Source: Aquisediminimonas sp031376385
GTDB taxonomy: Bacteria; Pseudomonadota; Alphaproteobacteria; Sphingomonadales; Sphingomonadaceae
Direction of reading: 5' to 3'
NCBI GenBank assembly: GCA_031376385.1
Contig: JANMDQ010000025.1
Span: 5,287-69,286 of the forward strand
Length of the DNA stretch: 64,000 nucleotides
Positions 17,328-26,294 of this stretch are shown in pieces. Position numbers and translations under genes: made by a program. The notes under the pieces are model-generated. The model was not told the origin of the DNA. It saw only the letters and a program-made list of their open reading frames with translations, and did no database searches. The stretch's first letter is position 1. Every line of letters begins with the position of its first letter.

Positions 17328-18650
17328 ATGGCGTCTCCCCTTTCTATCTCCCGCAGCGGGCCTTTGACTGGCACCGCGACTGTTCCCGGCGACAAATCTA
17401 TCTCTCACCGGTCACTCATGCTGTCTGCCTTGGCAGTCGGCGAAAGCCGGATTGAGGGGTTGCTTGAGGGCGAAGATGTACTTGCTACGGCTGCTGCCAT
17501 GCGCGCGATGGGGGCAGACATCACTCGCGACGATGCAAGCATCTGGCATGTTTACGGCGTTGGCGTCGGGGGGCTTCTTCAGCCAGAGATTGCGCTCGAT
17601 ATGGGCAATAGCGGGACTTCCACGCGGCTTTTGATGGGATTGGTGGCGAGCCACGCGATCACTGCGACCTTCATCGGGGATGCTTCGCTGACCAAACGCC
17701 CGATGGCGCGGGTTACCGACCCGCTCGGCCTGATGGGCGCAAGTTTCACGGCTAGCCCCGGCGACAGATTGCCCCTTATGGTGCGCGGCGCGTGCCCAGC
17801 TGTTCCGATCACTTACCGCCTTCCTGTCGCTTCGGCGCAGGTGAAAAGTGCGATATTGCTTGCTGGGCTCAACACACCGGGCGTCACGCGCGTGATTGAG
17901 CCCATCCGCACGCGCGATCATAGTGAACGGATGCTCACTGGTTTCGGTGCGGAGTTGACCGTTGAGACTGACGCTGATGGCATACGTACAATCTCGATTC
18001 GCGGTGAAGCCGAATTACAGCCGCAATCTATCATTGTGCCCGGCGACCCTTCGTCAGCGGCCTTTCCTGTGGTCGCGAGCCTTCTGGTGCCAGGGTCACG
18101 CACAGTCATTGCCAATGTTGGCTTAAACGAAACACGCGCGGGGCTGTTTACCGTGCTGCGTGCGATGGGGGCCAGTATAGAGTTTGGTCAACAGCGCATC
18201 GTGGGCGGGGAGCCAGTCGCAGATCTAATCGTCACAGCTTCCGCACTCACTGGCATAGAGCCTGACCCGTCGATTGTGCCGAGCATGGTCGATGAATTCC
18301 CCGTTCTGTTCATTGCTGCGGCGATGGCCCAGGGTCGCAGCGTTTTTCGGGGTCTGGAAGAATTGCGTGTGAAGGAATCCGACCGGATCACTGTGATGGC
18401 AGAAGGCTTGCGCGCGATTGGGGCACGAGTGGAGGAGTTGGAAGACGGCCTGATTATCGACGGCAGTGGCGGAGAACCATTCAAAGGCGGTGCGACCATA
18501 GCCACCCATTTTGACCACCGGATTGCCATGAGCTTCGTTGTGGCTGGGATGGTGTCTAGCGCACCGGTGACGATTGACGATGCAGCACCGATTGCGACCA
18601 GTTTTCCAACATTTTTTGAACTCCTCGCCAGTTTGCAAGGAACGCGATAG
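17328..18650 (+). CDS. aroA: 3-phosphoshikimate 1-carboxyvinyltransferase (EPSP synthase)
   Basis: Sixth step of the shikimate pathway: transfer of enolpyruvyl from PEP to shikimate-3-phosphate. It has 440 residues from ATG 17328 (MASPLSISRSGPLTG). Longer in-frame starts would run through the divergent promoter. The PEP-binding LxGTATVPGDKSISHRSLML and MGNSGTSTRLLMG motifs are intact, as are RVKESDRI (written as ELRVKESDRITVMAEGL) and HFDHRIAMSF. The alphaproteobacterial type II-like sequence is suggested by the PGDKSISHRSLM form. The next gene starts within the stop codon; the commonly following cmk gene is not present here. Confidence 0.96.
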   Translation: MASPLSISRSGPLTGTATVPGDKSISHRSLMLSALAVGESRIEGLLEGEDVLATAAAMRAMGADITRDDASIWHVYGVGVGGLLQPEIALDMGNSGTSTRLLMGLVASHAITATFIGDASLTKRPMARVTDPLGLMGASFTASPGDRLPLMVRGACPAVPITYRLPVASAQVKSAILLAGLNTPGVTRVIEPIRTRDHSERMLTGFGAELTVETDADGIRTISIRGEAELQPQSIIVPGDPSSAAFPVVASLLVPGSRTVIANVGLNETRAGLFTVLRAMGASIEFGQQRIVGGEPVADLIVTASALTGIEPDPSIVPSMVDEFPVLFIAAAMAQGRSVFRGLEELRVKESDRITVMAEGLRAIGARVEELEDGLIIDGSGGEPFKGGATIATHFDHRIAMSFVVAGMVSSAPVTIDDAAPIATSFPTFFELLASLQGTR

Positions 18651-18889
18651 TGGCGCTTGCGGATGTCTTGGGCTTTGTCGGTGCCTTGGTCATCCTCAGC
18701 GGATTCGCATGGGGCACAGTGAGGAATGCCGCACCTGATCTGGCTTATCACCTCTGCAATTTGATCGGCGCGTCGCTCCTCGCTGTATCACTTTCGATCA
18801 ATTTCAATTTGCCTTCACTCTGTCTGGAAGTGGCTTGGGCAGGCATTGCCTTGTTCGGATTGCTTAAGATGCTCAGAAGCGCCGCTTAG
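18650..18889 (+). CDS. Small membrane protein, CBU_0592 type
   Basis: A 79-residue protein with a GTG start that shares one base with the aroA stop codon. Three hydrophobic segments are visible (VLGFVGALVILSGFAWG, LCNLIGASLLAVSLSIN, AGIALFGLLKMLRSAA). The pattern of a helix ending in G-F/Y, then YHLCNLIGA, matches the CBU_0592 family of small inner-membrane proteins of unknown role. Coupling to aroA is probably positional rather than functional. Confidence 0.78.
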   Translation: MALADVLGFVGALVILSGFAWGTVRNAAPDLAYHLCNLIGASLLAVSLSINFNLPSLCLEVAWAGIALFGLLKMLRSAA

Positions 18890-20226
18890 GGCTTGATCGC
18901 TGCCACTTCTGCATCAGGCAATTGAACGCCCAATATCGCGGCCATTGTTGGGGCAATGGCGCGCATGTCAATTTCTCCTAGGTTGCGACCACGCGCAATG
19001 CCTTTGCCCATCATCATGAAGGCCGATCGCATGACGGGGTCTGCCGCGAAATAGCCGTGCGTGCCTTTGCTGCCTGAAGGGCCAATCAAGGCTGCGTCCT
19101 TTCCCTTGAAGCCGCCGCCGTAAGCGCCGAGTTGGAAATTGAGGTAGAAACTGGCCTGCGGATTACCGCCCATGGCCTTAACCGCGTTGGTTTTGACAAC
19201 AGCAGCAATCCGGTTTTTCGGATCGGCTTTCATCTTGTCCAGCAGCGCGCCTACTTGCGCAACGAGAGCCGCATCATCCGGCTGCGCCAGCATCACAGCC
19301 GTTGATCCACCTGCATTCCAAGGCGAAGCGCGCCACTCCTTAATCTTGCCGTCTGGCCCAAGCGTGATCAGCCCCGCATCGATGAAGGCGCGAAATAAGT
19401 TCACTTCAGTGGCTGTCGCCGCAAAGCCGTGATCGGAAACGACGGCAATCACGCTGTCTGGATGAACCGCGCGCTGGGCCGCAACCACACGGCCGATGAT
19501 GGCGTCAATAAGTTCGAGGATCGCATGGGCCTTGGCTGTGTTCGGCCCTTCGCTGTGCTGCTCGTGATCAAGCGCAGTGAAATAGGCCGTCATGAATTGA
19601 GGCTTTTCGCGACTGATCAGCTCCACCACGAAACGCCCGCGGTTTTCGTCGCCAGTGATGGTTTCGTCGATGCCCTGCGCGTATACCTCTCCCAGCTTGG
19701 CTTCCAAACTGTCGATCAGGCCCGGGGTGGCAAGGGCCTTCATCAGCTTGATATCGTCGGCGTGGCCCGTTCGCCAGATTTGCGGGATGTTCCACCGCAC
19801 CGAATGCGCGGCGACGCTGACGGGCCAGTGAACATTGGCTGTGCTCAGCCCTGCCTTCGCCGCTGCGTCCCACAGCGTGGGCACTTTCATGTCACTGGCA
19901 TACCAATACCAGCCGGCTTGATTGATTTGTAAGGGATCAAAGCCCGTATTGCTGACGATCCCGTGCTTGGCAGGACTCACGCCTGTCAGCAGCGTCGCAT
20001 GGCTGGGGTAAGTCACTGTTGGCAATACGCCAACAACGCCGCTTGCAGTGGTCCCCTCTGTCAAAAAGCGTTTGAGGTTGGGGATGGCAATGCCGCGTTT
20101 GTCCGCGTCAATCACGTCGGCGGGTTGCAGTCCGTCGATTGAAATCAGCAGCACCGGTTCAGCCGAAGCCTTGACCGGAAGGGCGGCTAGCAGAGCCGCC
20201 CCGATCATCATTGCCATCCGCACCAT
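18886..20226 (-). CDS. Secreted ectonucleotide pyrophosphatase/phosphodiesterase-type alkaline phosphatase superfamily protein
   Basis: A 446-residue exported hydrolase (signal MVRMAMMIGAALLAALPVKASA). The metal site starts with LLISIDGLQP. The nucleophile Thr is in PTVTYPSHATLLTG, and later ligands lie in ALDHEQHSEGPN and VVSDHGFAA. This is the NPP (PF01663) family, which hydrolyses phosphodiester or pyrophosphate bonds of nucleotides or lysophospholipids in the periplasm. Its ATG overlaps the stop of the TonB receptor gene (taATG), so the enzyme and receptor form a coupled two-gene uptake/processing unit. Confidence 0.9.
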   Translation of the reverse strand: MVRMAMMIGAALLAALPVKASAEPVLLISIDGLQPADVIDADKRGIAIPNLKRFLTEGTTASGVVGVLPTVTYPSHATLLTGVSPAKHGIVSNTGFDPLQINQAGWYWYASDMKVPTLWDAAAKAGLSTANVHWPVSVAAHSVRWNIPQIWRTGHADDIKLMKALATPGLIDSLEAKLGEVYAQGIDETITGDENRGRFVVELISREKPQFMTAYFTALDHEQHSEGPNTAKAHAILELIDAIIGRVVAAQRAVHPDSVIAVVSDHGFAATATEVNLFRAFIDAGLITLGPDGKIKEWRASPWNAGGSTAVMLAQPDDAALVAQVGALLDKMKADPKNRIAAVVKTNAVKAMGGNPQASFYLNFQLGAYGGGFKGKDAALIGPSGSKGTHGYFAADPVMRSAFMMMGKGIARGRNLGEIDMRAIAPTMAAILGVQLPDAEVAAIKP

Positions 20227-22460
20227 TAAAACCCAACCTTCACTGTTGCAAAAATCTGACGCGGGCTGCCTGCCAGCAAGGTCTGATTATCGCCGCTGTT
20301 GCCAAAGCCATTGGAGCCAATTGTGGCGACGTATTTCTTATCGAGCAAGTTCACCGCATTTAGTTGAATTTCAATCGGTGTGCGCAGGCCAGCATCAAAG
20401 CGATAGCCAAGCGTGGCGTCCATCAGCACGCGGGCGGGGACGGAGCGGTCATTCAAGTAATTGAAGAATCGCTTTGACATGTAATTAGCGCTGATTTTGC
20501 CAAAGAGAGTGTCGCTGTCATAGGCGATTTCCCCGCGCAGCAAATGCGTGGGCGTGTCGACAACGGTTTTGCCTTTGGTCGCGATGATGGTGGGAAGCCC
20601 GCCTGCTACCGCAGCCGGAATGACCACGTTGTCGCGGTAATTGGCTTCGGTATAGCTGTAGGACGCGAACAGGCTAAACCCATTGCCAATTTTCAAATCG
20701 CCCGCTGCTTCAAACCCGATGGAGCGGACCCCGCCAACATTTTGCAGGATCGCCGGATTGCCCACAATCCCCGGCCCGGTCGTGATGCCAAGCAAGCGGT
20801 TACGGAAATTGACATAATAGACCGCCACAACGCCGTTAAAGCGACTGTCATTATAGCGCGCGCCCAGTTCATAAGTGTCTGATTCTTCAGGCTTCAGTCC
20901 ACGCGCACGGATGGCGTCAAACCCGGCTTGAGTCGTTGAAAATGGCCCGGACGTTGTGGACGAGACAAAAGCGCGCGTCACCTGAGTGAAGCCGCCGAAG
21001 ATTTCGGCCTTGTCGCTCAATCTATACGCTGCACCAACATGGGGTTGGAACCAATCCTTAGACTGGATTTTTCCCGTAGCGCGCCCGCCCTGCACAATGG
21101 GAATGGCTTCGTTGTCAACTTTGAAGCCTTTCCAACCAAGGCTCAACGTCGCATCGCCCAGTGTGATCTTATCTTGCACATAATATTGCAGCGTGTTGGT
21201 GTTGAAATCCATATCCCACTGGGTGAAAAAGGGGTTGCGCTGAAATTTCAGGTGGTCGCGGGCCGGAACAGTGCGGCTTTCATATGAGTAAAATCGCCGC
21301 GCCTGACGGAAATCATTTTTCTCATACCAGACGCCAACGGTTAGATCATGATCGCCCATTTCCGTATTGAGTGACGTGAATATGCCACCGCGCCCAATAT
21401 CATATTCCGTCGTGCGCACGGACAGCGGCACACCGTTCGGGCTTGGCACATAAGGAGTGCCCCATGTGCCTTGGCCTGTGTTGTCATGATAATAGGCTTT
21501 GATCTTGAACGTTGTCGCGTCGCCCAGCGGGGTTGTGAGGCCGAACGAGCCAAGCGTGTCTTTGCGCAGGCCCGACGCGTCATAATAGGCATCATCGAGC
21601 GACGTGATCGGCGCAGGTCGCGCGCCTGATGCTACGGCCACGGCAGTTGCATAGTCCGGGAAGAAATTATCCCAGCCGTAACCCAGACGGTTGATCATTT
21701 CGAGGCTGAGGTCTTGGTAATCCTGCTCCGCCCGGTCAGAATAGCTAAAATAGGCATCAAATAATGCTTCGCCGACGGGGATGACGGCCTTCGCATTCAC
21801 CATCCAGGCGCGCTGATCGCCGCCGCCTTTCCACTTTTCCGCATTATGGTAGACGCCGGAAACAAACCCGCGCACGCCGTCCTCCGTGCCAAAGTTTAGC
21901 CGCGCGAAGCCGCGCACGGTGTTTTCTGATCCGTATGTCAGATTGGCATCGACGCCGAAGCCATCGCCTTTGGGATCAAGCGAGAGGAATTCCAGAGTGC
22001 CGCCCAGATTATTGGTCGCCTGAGTTCCAATGGATCCAGACCCCTGAGACACGCGCGTCACGCCGATATTTTCTGACGTGATCGCTCGGCTGATGTGGAG
22101 GCCATTATTATTGCCATAAGTGCCATCGCCCAGCGGAATGCCATCCAGCGTGAAACCCAGCTGGTTCTGGTTAAAACCGCGAATCGAAATCCTCTGCGAC
22201 CATTCGTAGGTGCCAAAAGGATCGGCTGACTGAAAATTGACACTCGGCAGTTTTTCTACGGCCTTCAAGGGGCTGGTCCCCGGCGCAAGGATTGCCAGAT
22301 CCTGAGAGTCCAGTTCCTGCACTTGTCGCGTTTCGCCGCGTCCGAACACGACAATTTCAGCGGCTTCAGTTTCGGCTGCTTCCGCTGGCGCAGTTTGTGC
22401 AAAGGCAGGCGAATAAGCCAATATGGTCGAGAGAAAAAAGGTAGTTGCAAAAGCGCGCAT
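20226..22460 (-). CDS. TonB-dependent outer-membrane receptor
   Basis: A 744-residue receptor with signal peptide MRAFATTFFLSTILAYSPAFAQ. Residues about 35-60 include EIVVFGRGETRQVQELDSQD, a TonB-box-like strand. The plug domain includes VEKLPSVNFQSADPFGTYEW and ISIRGFNQNQLGFTLDG. The rest is a 22-strand type barrel ending in ATVKVGF with the terminal aromatic residue required for barrel assembly. Because the phosphodiesterase gene is coupled behind it, the ligand may be a phosphodiester or nucleotide-containing compound, but this is inference. The 278-bp upstream gap must hold its promoter. Confidence 0.93.
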   Translation of the reverse strand: MRAFATTFFLSTILAYSPAFAQTAPAEAAETEAAEIVVFGRGETRQVQELDSQDLAILAPGTSPLKAVEKLPSVNFQSADPFGTYEWSQRISIRGFNQNQLGFTLDGIPLGDGTYGNNNGLHISRAITSENIGVTRVSQGSGSIGTQATNNLGGTLEFLSLDPKGDGFGVDANLTYGSENTVRGFARLNFGTEDGVRGFVSGVYHNAEKWKGGGDQRAWMVNAKAVIPVGEALFDAYFSYSDRAEQDYQDLSLEMINRLGYGWDNFFPDYATAVAVASGARPAPITSLDDAYYDASGLRKDTLGSFGLTTPLGDATTFKIKAYYHDNTGQGTWGTPYVPSPNGVPLSVRTTEYDIGRGGIFTSLNTEMGDHDLTVGVWYEKNDFRQARRFYSYESRTVPARDHLKFQRNPFFTQWDMDFNTNTLQYYVQDKITLGDATLSLGWKGFKVDNEAIPIVQGGRATGKIQSKDWFQPHVGAAYRLSDKAEIFGGFTQVTRAFVSSTTSGPFSTTQAGFDAIRARGLKPEESDTYELGARYNDSRFNGVVAVYYVNFRNRLLGITTGPGIVGNPAILQNVGGVRSIGFEAAGDLKIGNGFSLFASYSYTEANYRDNVVIPAAVAGGLPTIIATKGKTVVDTPTHLLRGEIAYDSDTLFGKISANYMSKRFFNYLNDRSVPARVLMDATLGYRFDAGLRTPIEIQLNAVNLLDKKYVATIGSNGFGNSGDNQTLLAGSPRQIFATVKVGF

Positions 22461-22738
22461 TGGGGGTGTCCTTCTGATGATTTTGGGCCGCTGATCGCGC
22501 TCTAAGAGAGCCGCAAGACTCTTGGGTGAAGCTTTGGCGACTAAGGCGTGACAAGAGGGTGACGGTTTGATGAAATGGTCATTCTCCGCCCGCCAGACGG
22601 TGCGTGGGAAAACTGGGCTTGCTTGAGTTGCGGCAGGTGCTTTTGGCCTATTTTAATGGGCTGGTGGCTTTAGGATGCAACCATCAGGGGGATCACTCCG
22701 CAGCAGTTCATGTGTTGCGTAACCTGATGGAGTAAAAA

Positions 22739-23110
22739 ATGAGGGTCCATTTTAAAACCCTTAGGCTGATGGTTGGTGCTGCCTTGCTGCTCACGCCTGC
22801 GCTTGTTTTGGCGCAGGCTACGCCAGCTGAACCGCCGCCGCCTGTATCGCCGACGGATGTTATCGCGCCGCCAACTGCGTCAATGTCCCCTGAACCCACC
22901 GTTCCGGAGGCACCTGTTCCTACACCGCCAGAGATGCCGGATCAGATGGCGCCGCCTGCAGCATCTCCAGCACCTACGATTCAGATGGCGCCGAGTGTTG
23001 CGGCTCCGCCTCCCACTGCGCAGGCCGTTTACCCGCCATGTTCGCGCACTCTAAAAGATCAATGTACGAATACGCGCAGAGGCACTGACAGGCCTCGCCG
23101 CCCCGGATAA
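22739..23110 (+). CDS. Exported proline-rich protein of unknown function
   Basis: A 123-residue protein with a good signal peptide (LMVGAALLLTPALVLAQA), then about 75 residues rich in Pro, Ala and Thr, and a short C-terminus YPPCSRTLKDQCTN with two cysteines that could form a disulphide. Its ATG is preceded by a ggag ribosome site. Similar short proline-rich exported proteins ending in a PxCSRT..DxC motif occur in sphingomonads, as far as I recall, but have no known function. Confidence 0.65.
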   Translation: MRVHFKTLRLMVGAALLLTPALVLAQATPAEPPPPVSPTDVIAPPTASMSPEPTVPEAPVPTPPEMPDQMAPPAASPAPTIQMAPSVAAPPPTAQAVYPPCSRTLKDQCTNTRRGTDRPRRPG

Positions 23111-23265
23111 CGCTCAATTCGATGATGGCTTGACCAAATAGGCGGCGGGTTCAATTGCGCCGCTGATATTCATCGGCTATACGATTGGTATGCGCCCCGG
23201 CAGGTATAGTGACAGGTCACTGTGTCCGCCGGGGCTTCGCCTTTCTTGATGAACAGGATAGCCGT

Positions 23266-24045
23266 ATGACTCGTCGCCGCCAGATTTACGAAGGTAAAGC
23301 TAAAATTCTTTATGAAGGGCCTGAGCCGGGGACCATCATCCAATATTTTAAGGATGATGCAACAGCCTTCAATGCCCAAAAAAAGGGGACGATCAACGGA
23401 AAAGGCGTGATCAATAACCGCATCTCAGAACATGTCTTCACATTGCTCGGCGGCATCGGAATACCGACACATTTCTTAAAGCGGCTCAATATGCGCGAAC
23501 AACTTGTGCGCCAAGTTGAGATTATTCCCATTGAAGTCGTCGTGCGCAACGTCGTGGCCGGTTCGCTCGCTAAACGATTGGGCATTGAAGAAGGAACGCC
23601 GCTCGGCCGCACGATCCTTGAATTTTATTACAAGGACGACGCGCTGGGCGATCCAATGATTACTGAAGAACATATCGCCTGCTTCGGCTGGGCCAGCCAA
23701 GAGGAAATGCACGAGATTTCGGACATGGCGATCCGTGTGAATGATTTCATGTCTGGCCTGTTCGCTGCCATTGGGATCAAACTGGTTGATTTCAAACTAG
23801 AATTTGGGCGTGTTTGGGAAAATGACTATGCTCGCGTGATCCTTGCCGATGAGATTAGTCCGGATGGCTGCCGCTTGTGGGATGTCGCAACCAATGAAAA
23901 GCTGGACAAAGACCGGTTTCGTCAGGATTTGGGCGGCGAAGTGGAGGCTTATCAAGAAGTCGCGCGTCGGTTGGGGCTGCTGCCTGAAGGGCCAGAAAAT
24001 GAAGTGCTTGATTTAGAGTCGCACCGTAAGAAGCGCGGCAAATGA
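23266..24045 (+). CDS. purC: Phosphoribosylaminoimidazole-succinocarboxamide synthase (SAICAR synthetase)
   Basis: Purine biosynthesis step joining aspartate to CAIR with ATP. The 259-residue protein from ATG 23266 begins MTRRRQIYEGKAKILYEG, the KxK substrate/ATP loop. It also has IEVVVRNVVAGSLAKRLG, LEFYYKDDALGDP and the Mg2+-binding LADEISPDGCRLWD. An in-frame GTG-type start 81 bases upstream would add unconserved residues and is rejected. Standing alone between two short genes, it is likely transcribed from its own promoter in the preceding 155 bp. Confidence 0.95.
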   Translation: MTRRRQIYEGKAKILYEGPEPGTIIQYFKDDATAFNAQKKGTINGKGVINNRISEHVFTLLGGIGIPTHFLKRLNMREQLVRQVEIIPIEVVVRNVVAGSLAKRLGIEEGTPLGRTILEFYYKDDALGDPMITEEHIACFGWASQEEMHEISDMAIRVNDFMSGLFAAIGIKLVDFKLEFGRVWENDYARVILADEISPDGCRLWDVATNEKLDKDRFRQDLGGEVEAYQEVARRLGLLPEGPENEVLDLESHRKKRGK

Positions 24046-24151
24046 AAAAATTGTTCTAGGCCTTTGCTGGTCTTTGTGGTGCAAGAGTTTGTTAATCGTT
24101 TACCTGTAACCTTTCACCAGAAGATAAGCGATTAAAGGTAGGCAATGTGCT

Positions 24152-24478
24152 ATGACAGATAGTTGGCGGAACCGCGCAGTGCCCAATCATGACGCCCGCA
24201 GGACTGAGCGCTATGATCTGTCATTTGTTGCGGCATTGCGGGAACGAGGCGCTGCAAAATTCACAGTTGCTGTCCGCGACTTGTCAGTGACCGGCTTCAG
24301 GTGCGACAGCAGTATTCCCTTGGCGGTGGGCGCGCGCGTTTGGCTCACCATCCCGGGTCTCAGCCCACTTGAAAGTATTGTGATGTGGAAAAGTGAATTT
24401 TACTATGGTTGTGCTTTTGCATCACCCATTCATGTCGCTGTTCTTGATCATATCGCGCGGCAGACGAAGGTTATCTAA
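24152..24478 (+). CDS. PilZ domain protein (c-di-GMP receptor type)
   Basis: A 108-residue single-domain protein. DARRTERYDL near residue 15 carries the RxxxR-like arginine cluster, and RDLSVTGFRCD provides the D-x-S-x-x-G motif; together these bind cyclic di-GMP in PilZ domains. The end (YYGCAFASPIHVAVLDHI) fits the last PilZ strand and helix. The ribosome site aaaggtagg lies 9 bases before ATG 24152. There is no attached effector domain, so it probably acts on a partner protein. Converges on ygfZ with overlapping stops. Confidence 0.84.
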   Translation: MTDSWRNRAVPNHDARRTERYDLSFVAALRERGAAKFTVAVRDLSVTGFRCDSSIPLAVGARVWLTIPGLSPLESIVMWKSEFYYGCAFASPIHVAVLDHIARQTKVI

Positions 24479-25143
24479 TCCCTCCTACTGACCACCACAG
24501 CATAGCCTACCTGATCGTAATAAATCCGCGCTGCACCGCTTGGATTCGACTCTGTCTTTATCACTGACAGCCGCTTGTTCACCTTATTCCGGTGGTGCAT
24601 TCGAGCGGTATTCTCTTGGCCAATATAACATCCTTTTGTGAAACTTACGCCATTTTGTTCCCGCGCGTTTGCCTCTAGCCACAGTGTCTTGTCACTGCCC
24701 AGTTCGTTGCGTCCTTCAACAATACCAAGGGAGAGGCGATGAACAAGATAGGATTCGTCTGCACCGACGTCGCCCTCTGCTAGCGCAATCCATCGATGTC
24801 CAAGACGTGCGTCGCGTGGATCTGGCGAACCTTGGTCTGCGGTGGATGACCAGTGGACACATAGCGTCTCTTCGCGCGCGATGGTGATTGGCCGACGGAG
24901 CCGATAAAGTGTCAATCGTTTGGCAAGTTCCCCAGCCGCATTCCGCTCACAATCGATCAGCAAATCCTCTCCGTCCGCCCATACAATAAAATCGAACAAC
25001 GCTTTCCCTTGCGGTGTGAGAAGCCCCGCCCAAACTGGCAAATCCCCCAAAACATCATTTGTGATCAAGCCCTGCAGGAACCCGCGCACATCCTCCCCCG
25101 ATAATCGGATGAGCGCGCGGTTGATCAGGGTGGTCGCTGTCAT
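24475..25143 (-). CDS. ygfZ: Folate-binding YgfZ-type protein (Fe-S cluster maintenance)
   Basis: A 222-residue GcvT-fold protein. The hallmark KGCYIGQENTARMHHRNK contains the K-G-C-x-G-Q-E motif with the conserved Cys of YgfZ/IBA57. The N-terminus LINRALIRLSGEDVRGFLQG and NDV are the folate-binding fold start. The family uses tetrahydrofolate and helps assembly or repair of 4Fe-4S proteins and tRNA thiomethylation. At 222 residues it is shorter than E. coli YgfZ (about 326), as is common in this class. Divergent from pyrC with 56 bp between the starts. Confidence 0.9.
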   Translation of the reverse strand: MTATTLINRALIRLSGEDVRGFLQGLITNDVLGDLPVWAGLLTPQGKALFDFIVWADGEDLLIDCERNAAGELAKRLTLYRLRRPITIAREETLCVHWSSTADQGSPDPRDARLGHRWIALAEGDVGADESYLVHRLSLGIVEGRNELGSDKTLWLEANAREQNGVSFTKGCYIGQENTARMHHRNKVNKRLSVIKTESNPSGAARIYYDQVGYAVVVSRRD

Positions 25144-25199
25144 AGGATTTGATATAGGGCCTAAGCGCCAGAACCCAAGGCCTTACCGAAAGTTGCTCC

Positions 25200-26237
25200 A
25201 TGATCCAGACCCTCACCATCCGCCGCCCCGACGATTGGCACATCCATCTGCGTGACGGTGCAATGATGCAAGCCGTGGTGCCTTATACAGCGCGGGTGTT
25301 TGCGCGGGCGATTGTGATGCCCAACCTGTCGCCGCCTGTGACGACTCTTGCCCACGGCAGAGCATACCGCGACCGCATTTTGGCGGCAGTTCCGAAGGGC
25401 GTTAGCTTCGTGCCGCTGATGACCTGCTATCTGACAGACCATTTCGACCCCGCTGTTCTGTCCCAAGGCCACGCCGAAGGTGTGTTTAGTGCGGCGAAGC
25501 TATACCCTGCCCACGCAACCACGGGTTCAGCACACGGCGTCGCGGACGTTGCGACGCTTTATCGCGCGTTGGAGGCAATGCAAAAATCTGGAATGCCACT
25601 TTTGATCCACGGCGAAGTGACCGACCATGATGTCGATATTTTTGATCGGGAGGCGGTGTTCATTGACCGCACGCTCAAAAGCCTTGTCCGGGATTTTCCA
25701 GGGCTAAAGATCGTTTTTGAACATATCACCACAGCGGAGGCTGTCGGCTTCGTCGATGCAAGTGGGCCGTTGATTGCAGCGACAATCACGCCGCAGCATT
25801 TGCATATCAACCGAAACGCCATGTTCGATGGCGGTATCCGACCCCACGCCTACTGTCTGCCTGTTGCCAAACGCGAAATCCACCGCGTTGCCTTGCGCAA
25901 AGCAGCAATATCGGGCTCACCGCAATATTTCCTCGGAACAGACAGTGCCCCTCACGAAATTGCGCGCAAAGAATCGGCGTGCGGCTGCGCTGGTCTGTTT
26001 AACGCGCCGTTCGCTCTGGAGAGCTATGCCGCTGCTTTCGAAGAGGAAGGCGCGCTTGACAAGCTGGAAGGCTTTGCTTCACTCCACGGTCCGGCCTTCT
26101 ATGATTTGCCAGTGAATGAAGGCGTGGTCACGTTGGAGCGCGCTGATAGCGTTGTGCCTGAACGGCTCAGCACCAGTGGCATAGACTTAGTGCCGTTCCA
26201 CGCCGGAGAGCGGCTTAATTGGCGGATCGTCCTATAA
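25200..26237 (+). CDS. pyrC: Dihydroorotase
   Basis: Third step of pyrimidine biosynthesis: reversible cyclisation of carbamoyl-aspartate to dihydroorotate. The 345-residue protein is the compact class II (E. coli PyrC) type. DDWHIHLRDG supplies the first zinc histidines, AAKLYPAHATT carries the lysine that is carbamylated, FEHITTAEAV supplies another His, and FLGTDSAPHE the catalytic Asp. All metal ligands are present. It ends at a strong hairpin shared with the convergent hppA gene. Confidence 0.96.
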   Translation: MIQTLTIRRPDDWHIHLRDGAMMQAVVPYTARVFARAIVMPNLSPPVTTLAHGRAYRDRILAAVPKGVSFVPLMTCYLTDHFDPAVLSQGHAEGVFSAAKLYPAHATTGSAHGVADVATLYRALEAMQKSGMPLLIHGEVTDHDVDIFDREAVFIDRTLKSLVRDFPGLKIVFEHITTAEAVGFVDASGPLIAATITPQHLHINRNAMFDGGIRPHAYCLPVAKREIHRVALRKAAISGSPQYFLGTDSAPHEIARKESACGCAGLFNAPFALESYAAAFEEEGALDKLEGFASLHGPAFYDLPVNEGVVTLERADSVVPERLSTSGIDLVPFHAGERLNWRIVL

Positions 26238-26272
26238 AGAAAAGCCCGCCCGGATCGCTCCGGACGGGCTTG
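26236..26272 (-). terminator. Terminator of hppA (possibly bidirectional with pyrC)
   Basis: The stem agcccgcccgga-tcgc-tccggacgggctt has twelve near-perfect GC-rich pairs. On the minus strand it is followed by cttttcttt, a good T tract. On the plus strand the downstream tract is poor, so it mainly serves hppA, 22 bp after its stop. Confidence 0.88.
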
Positions 26273-26294
26273 AAGTCTCGATTCAATCAGCGGA

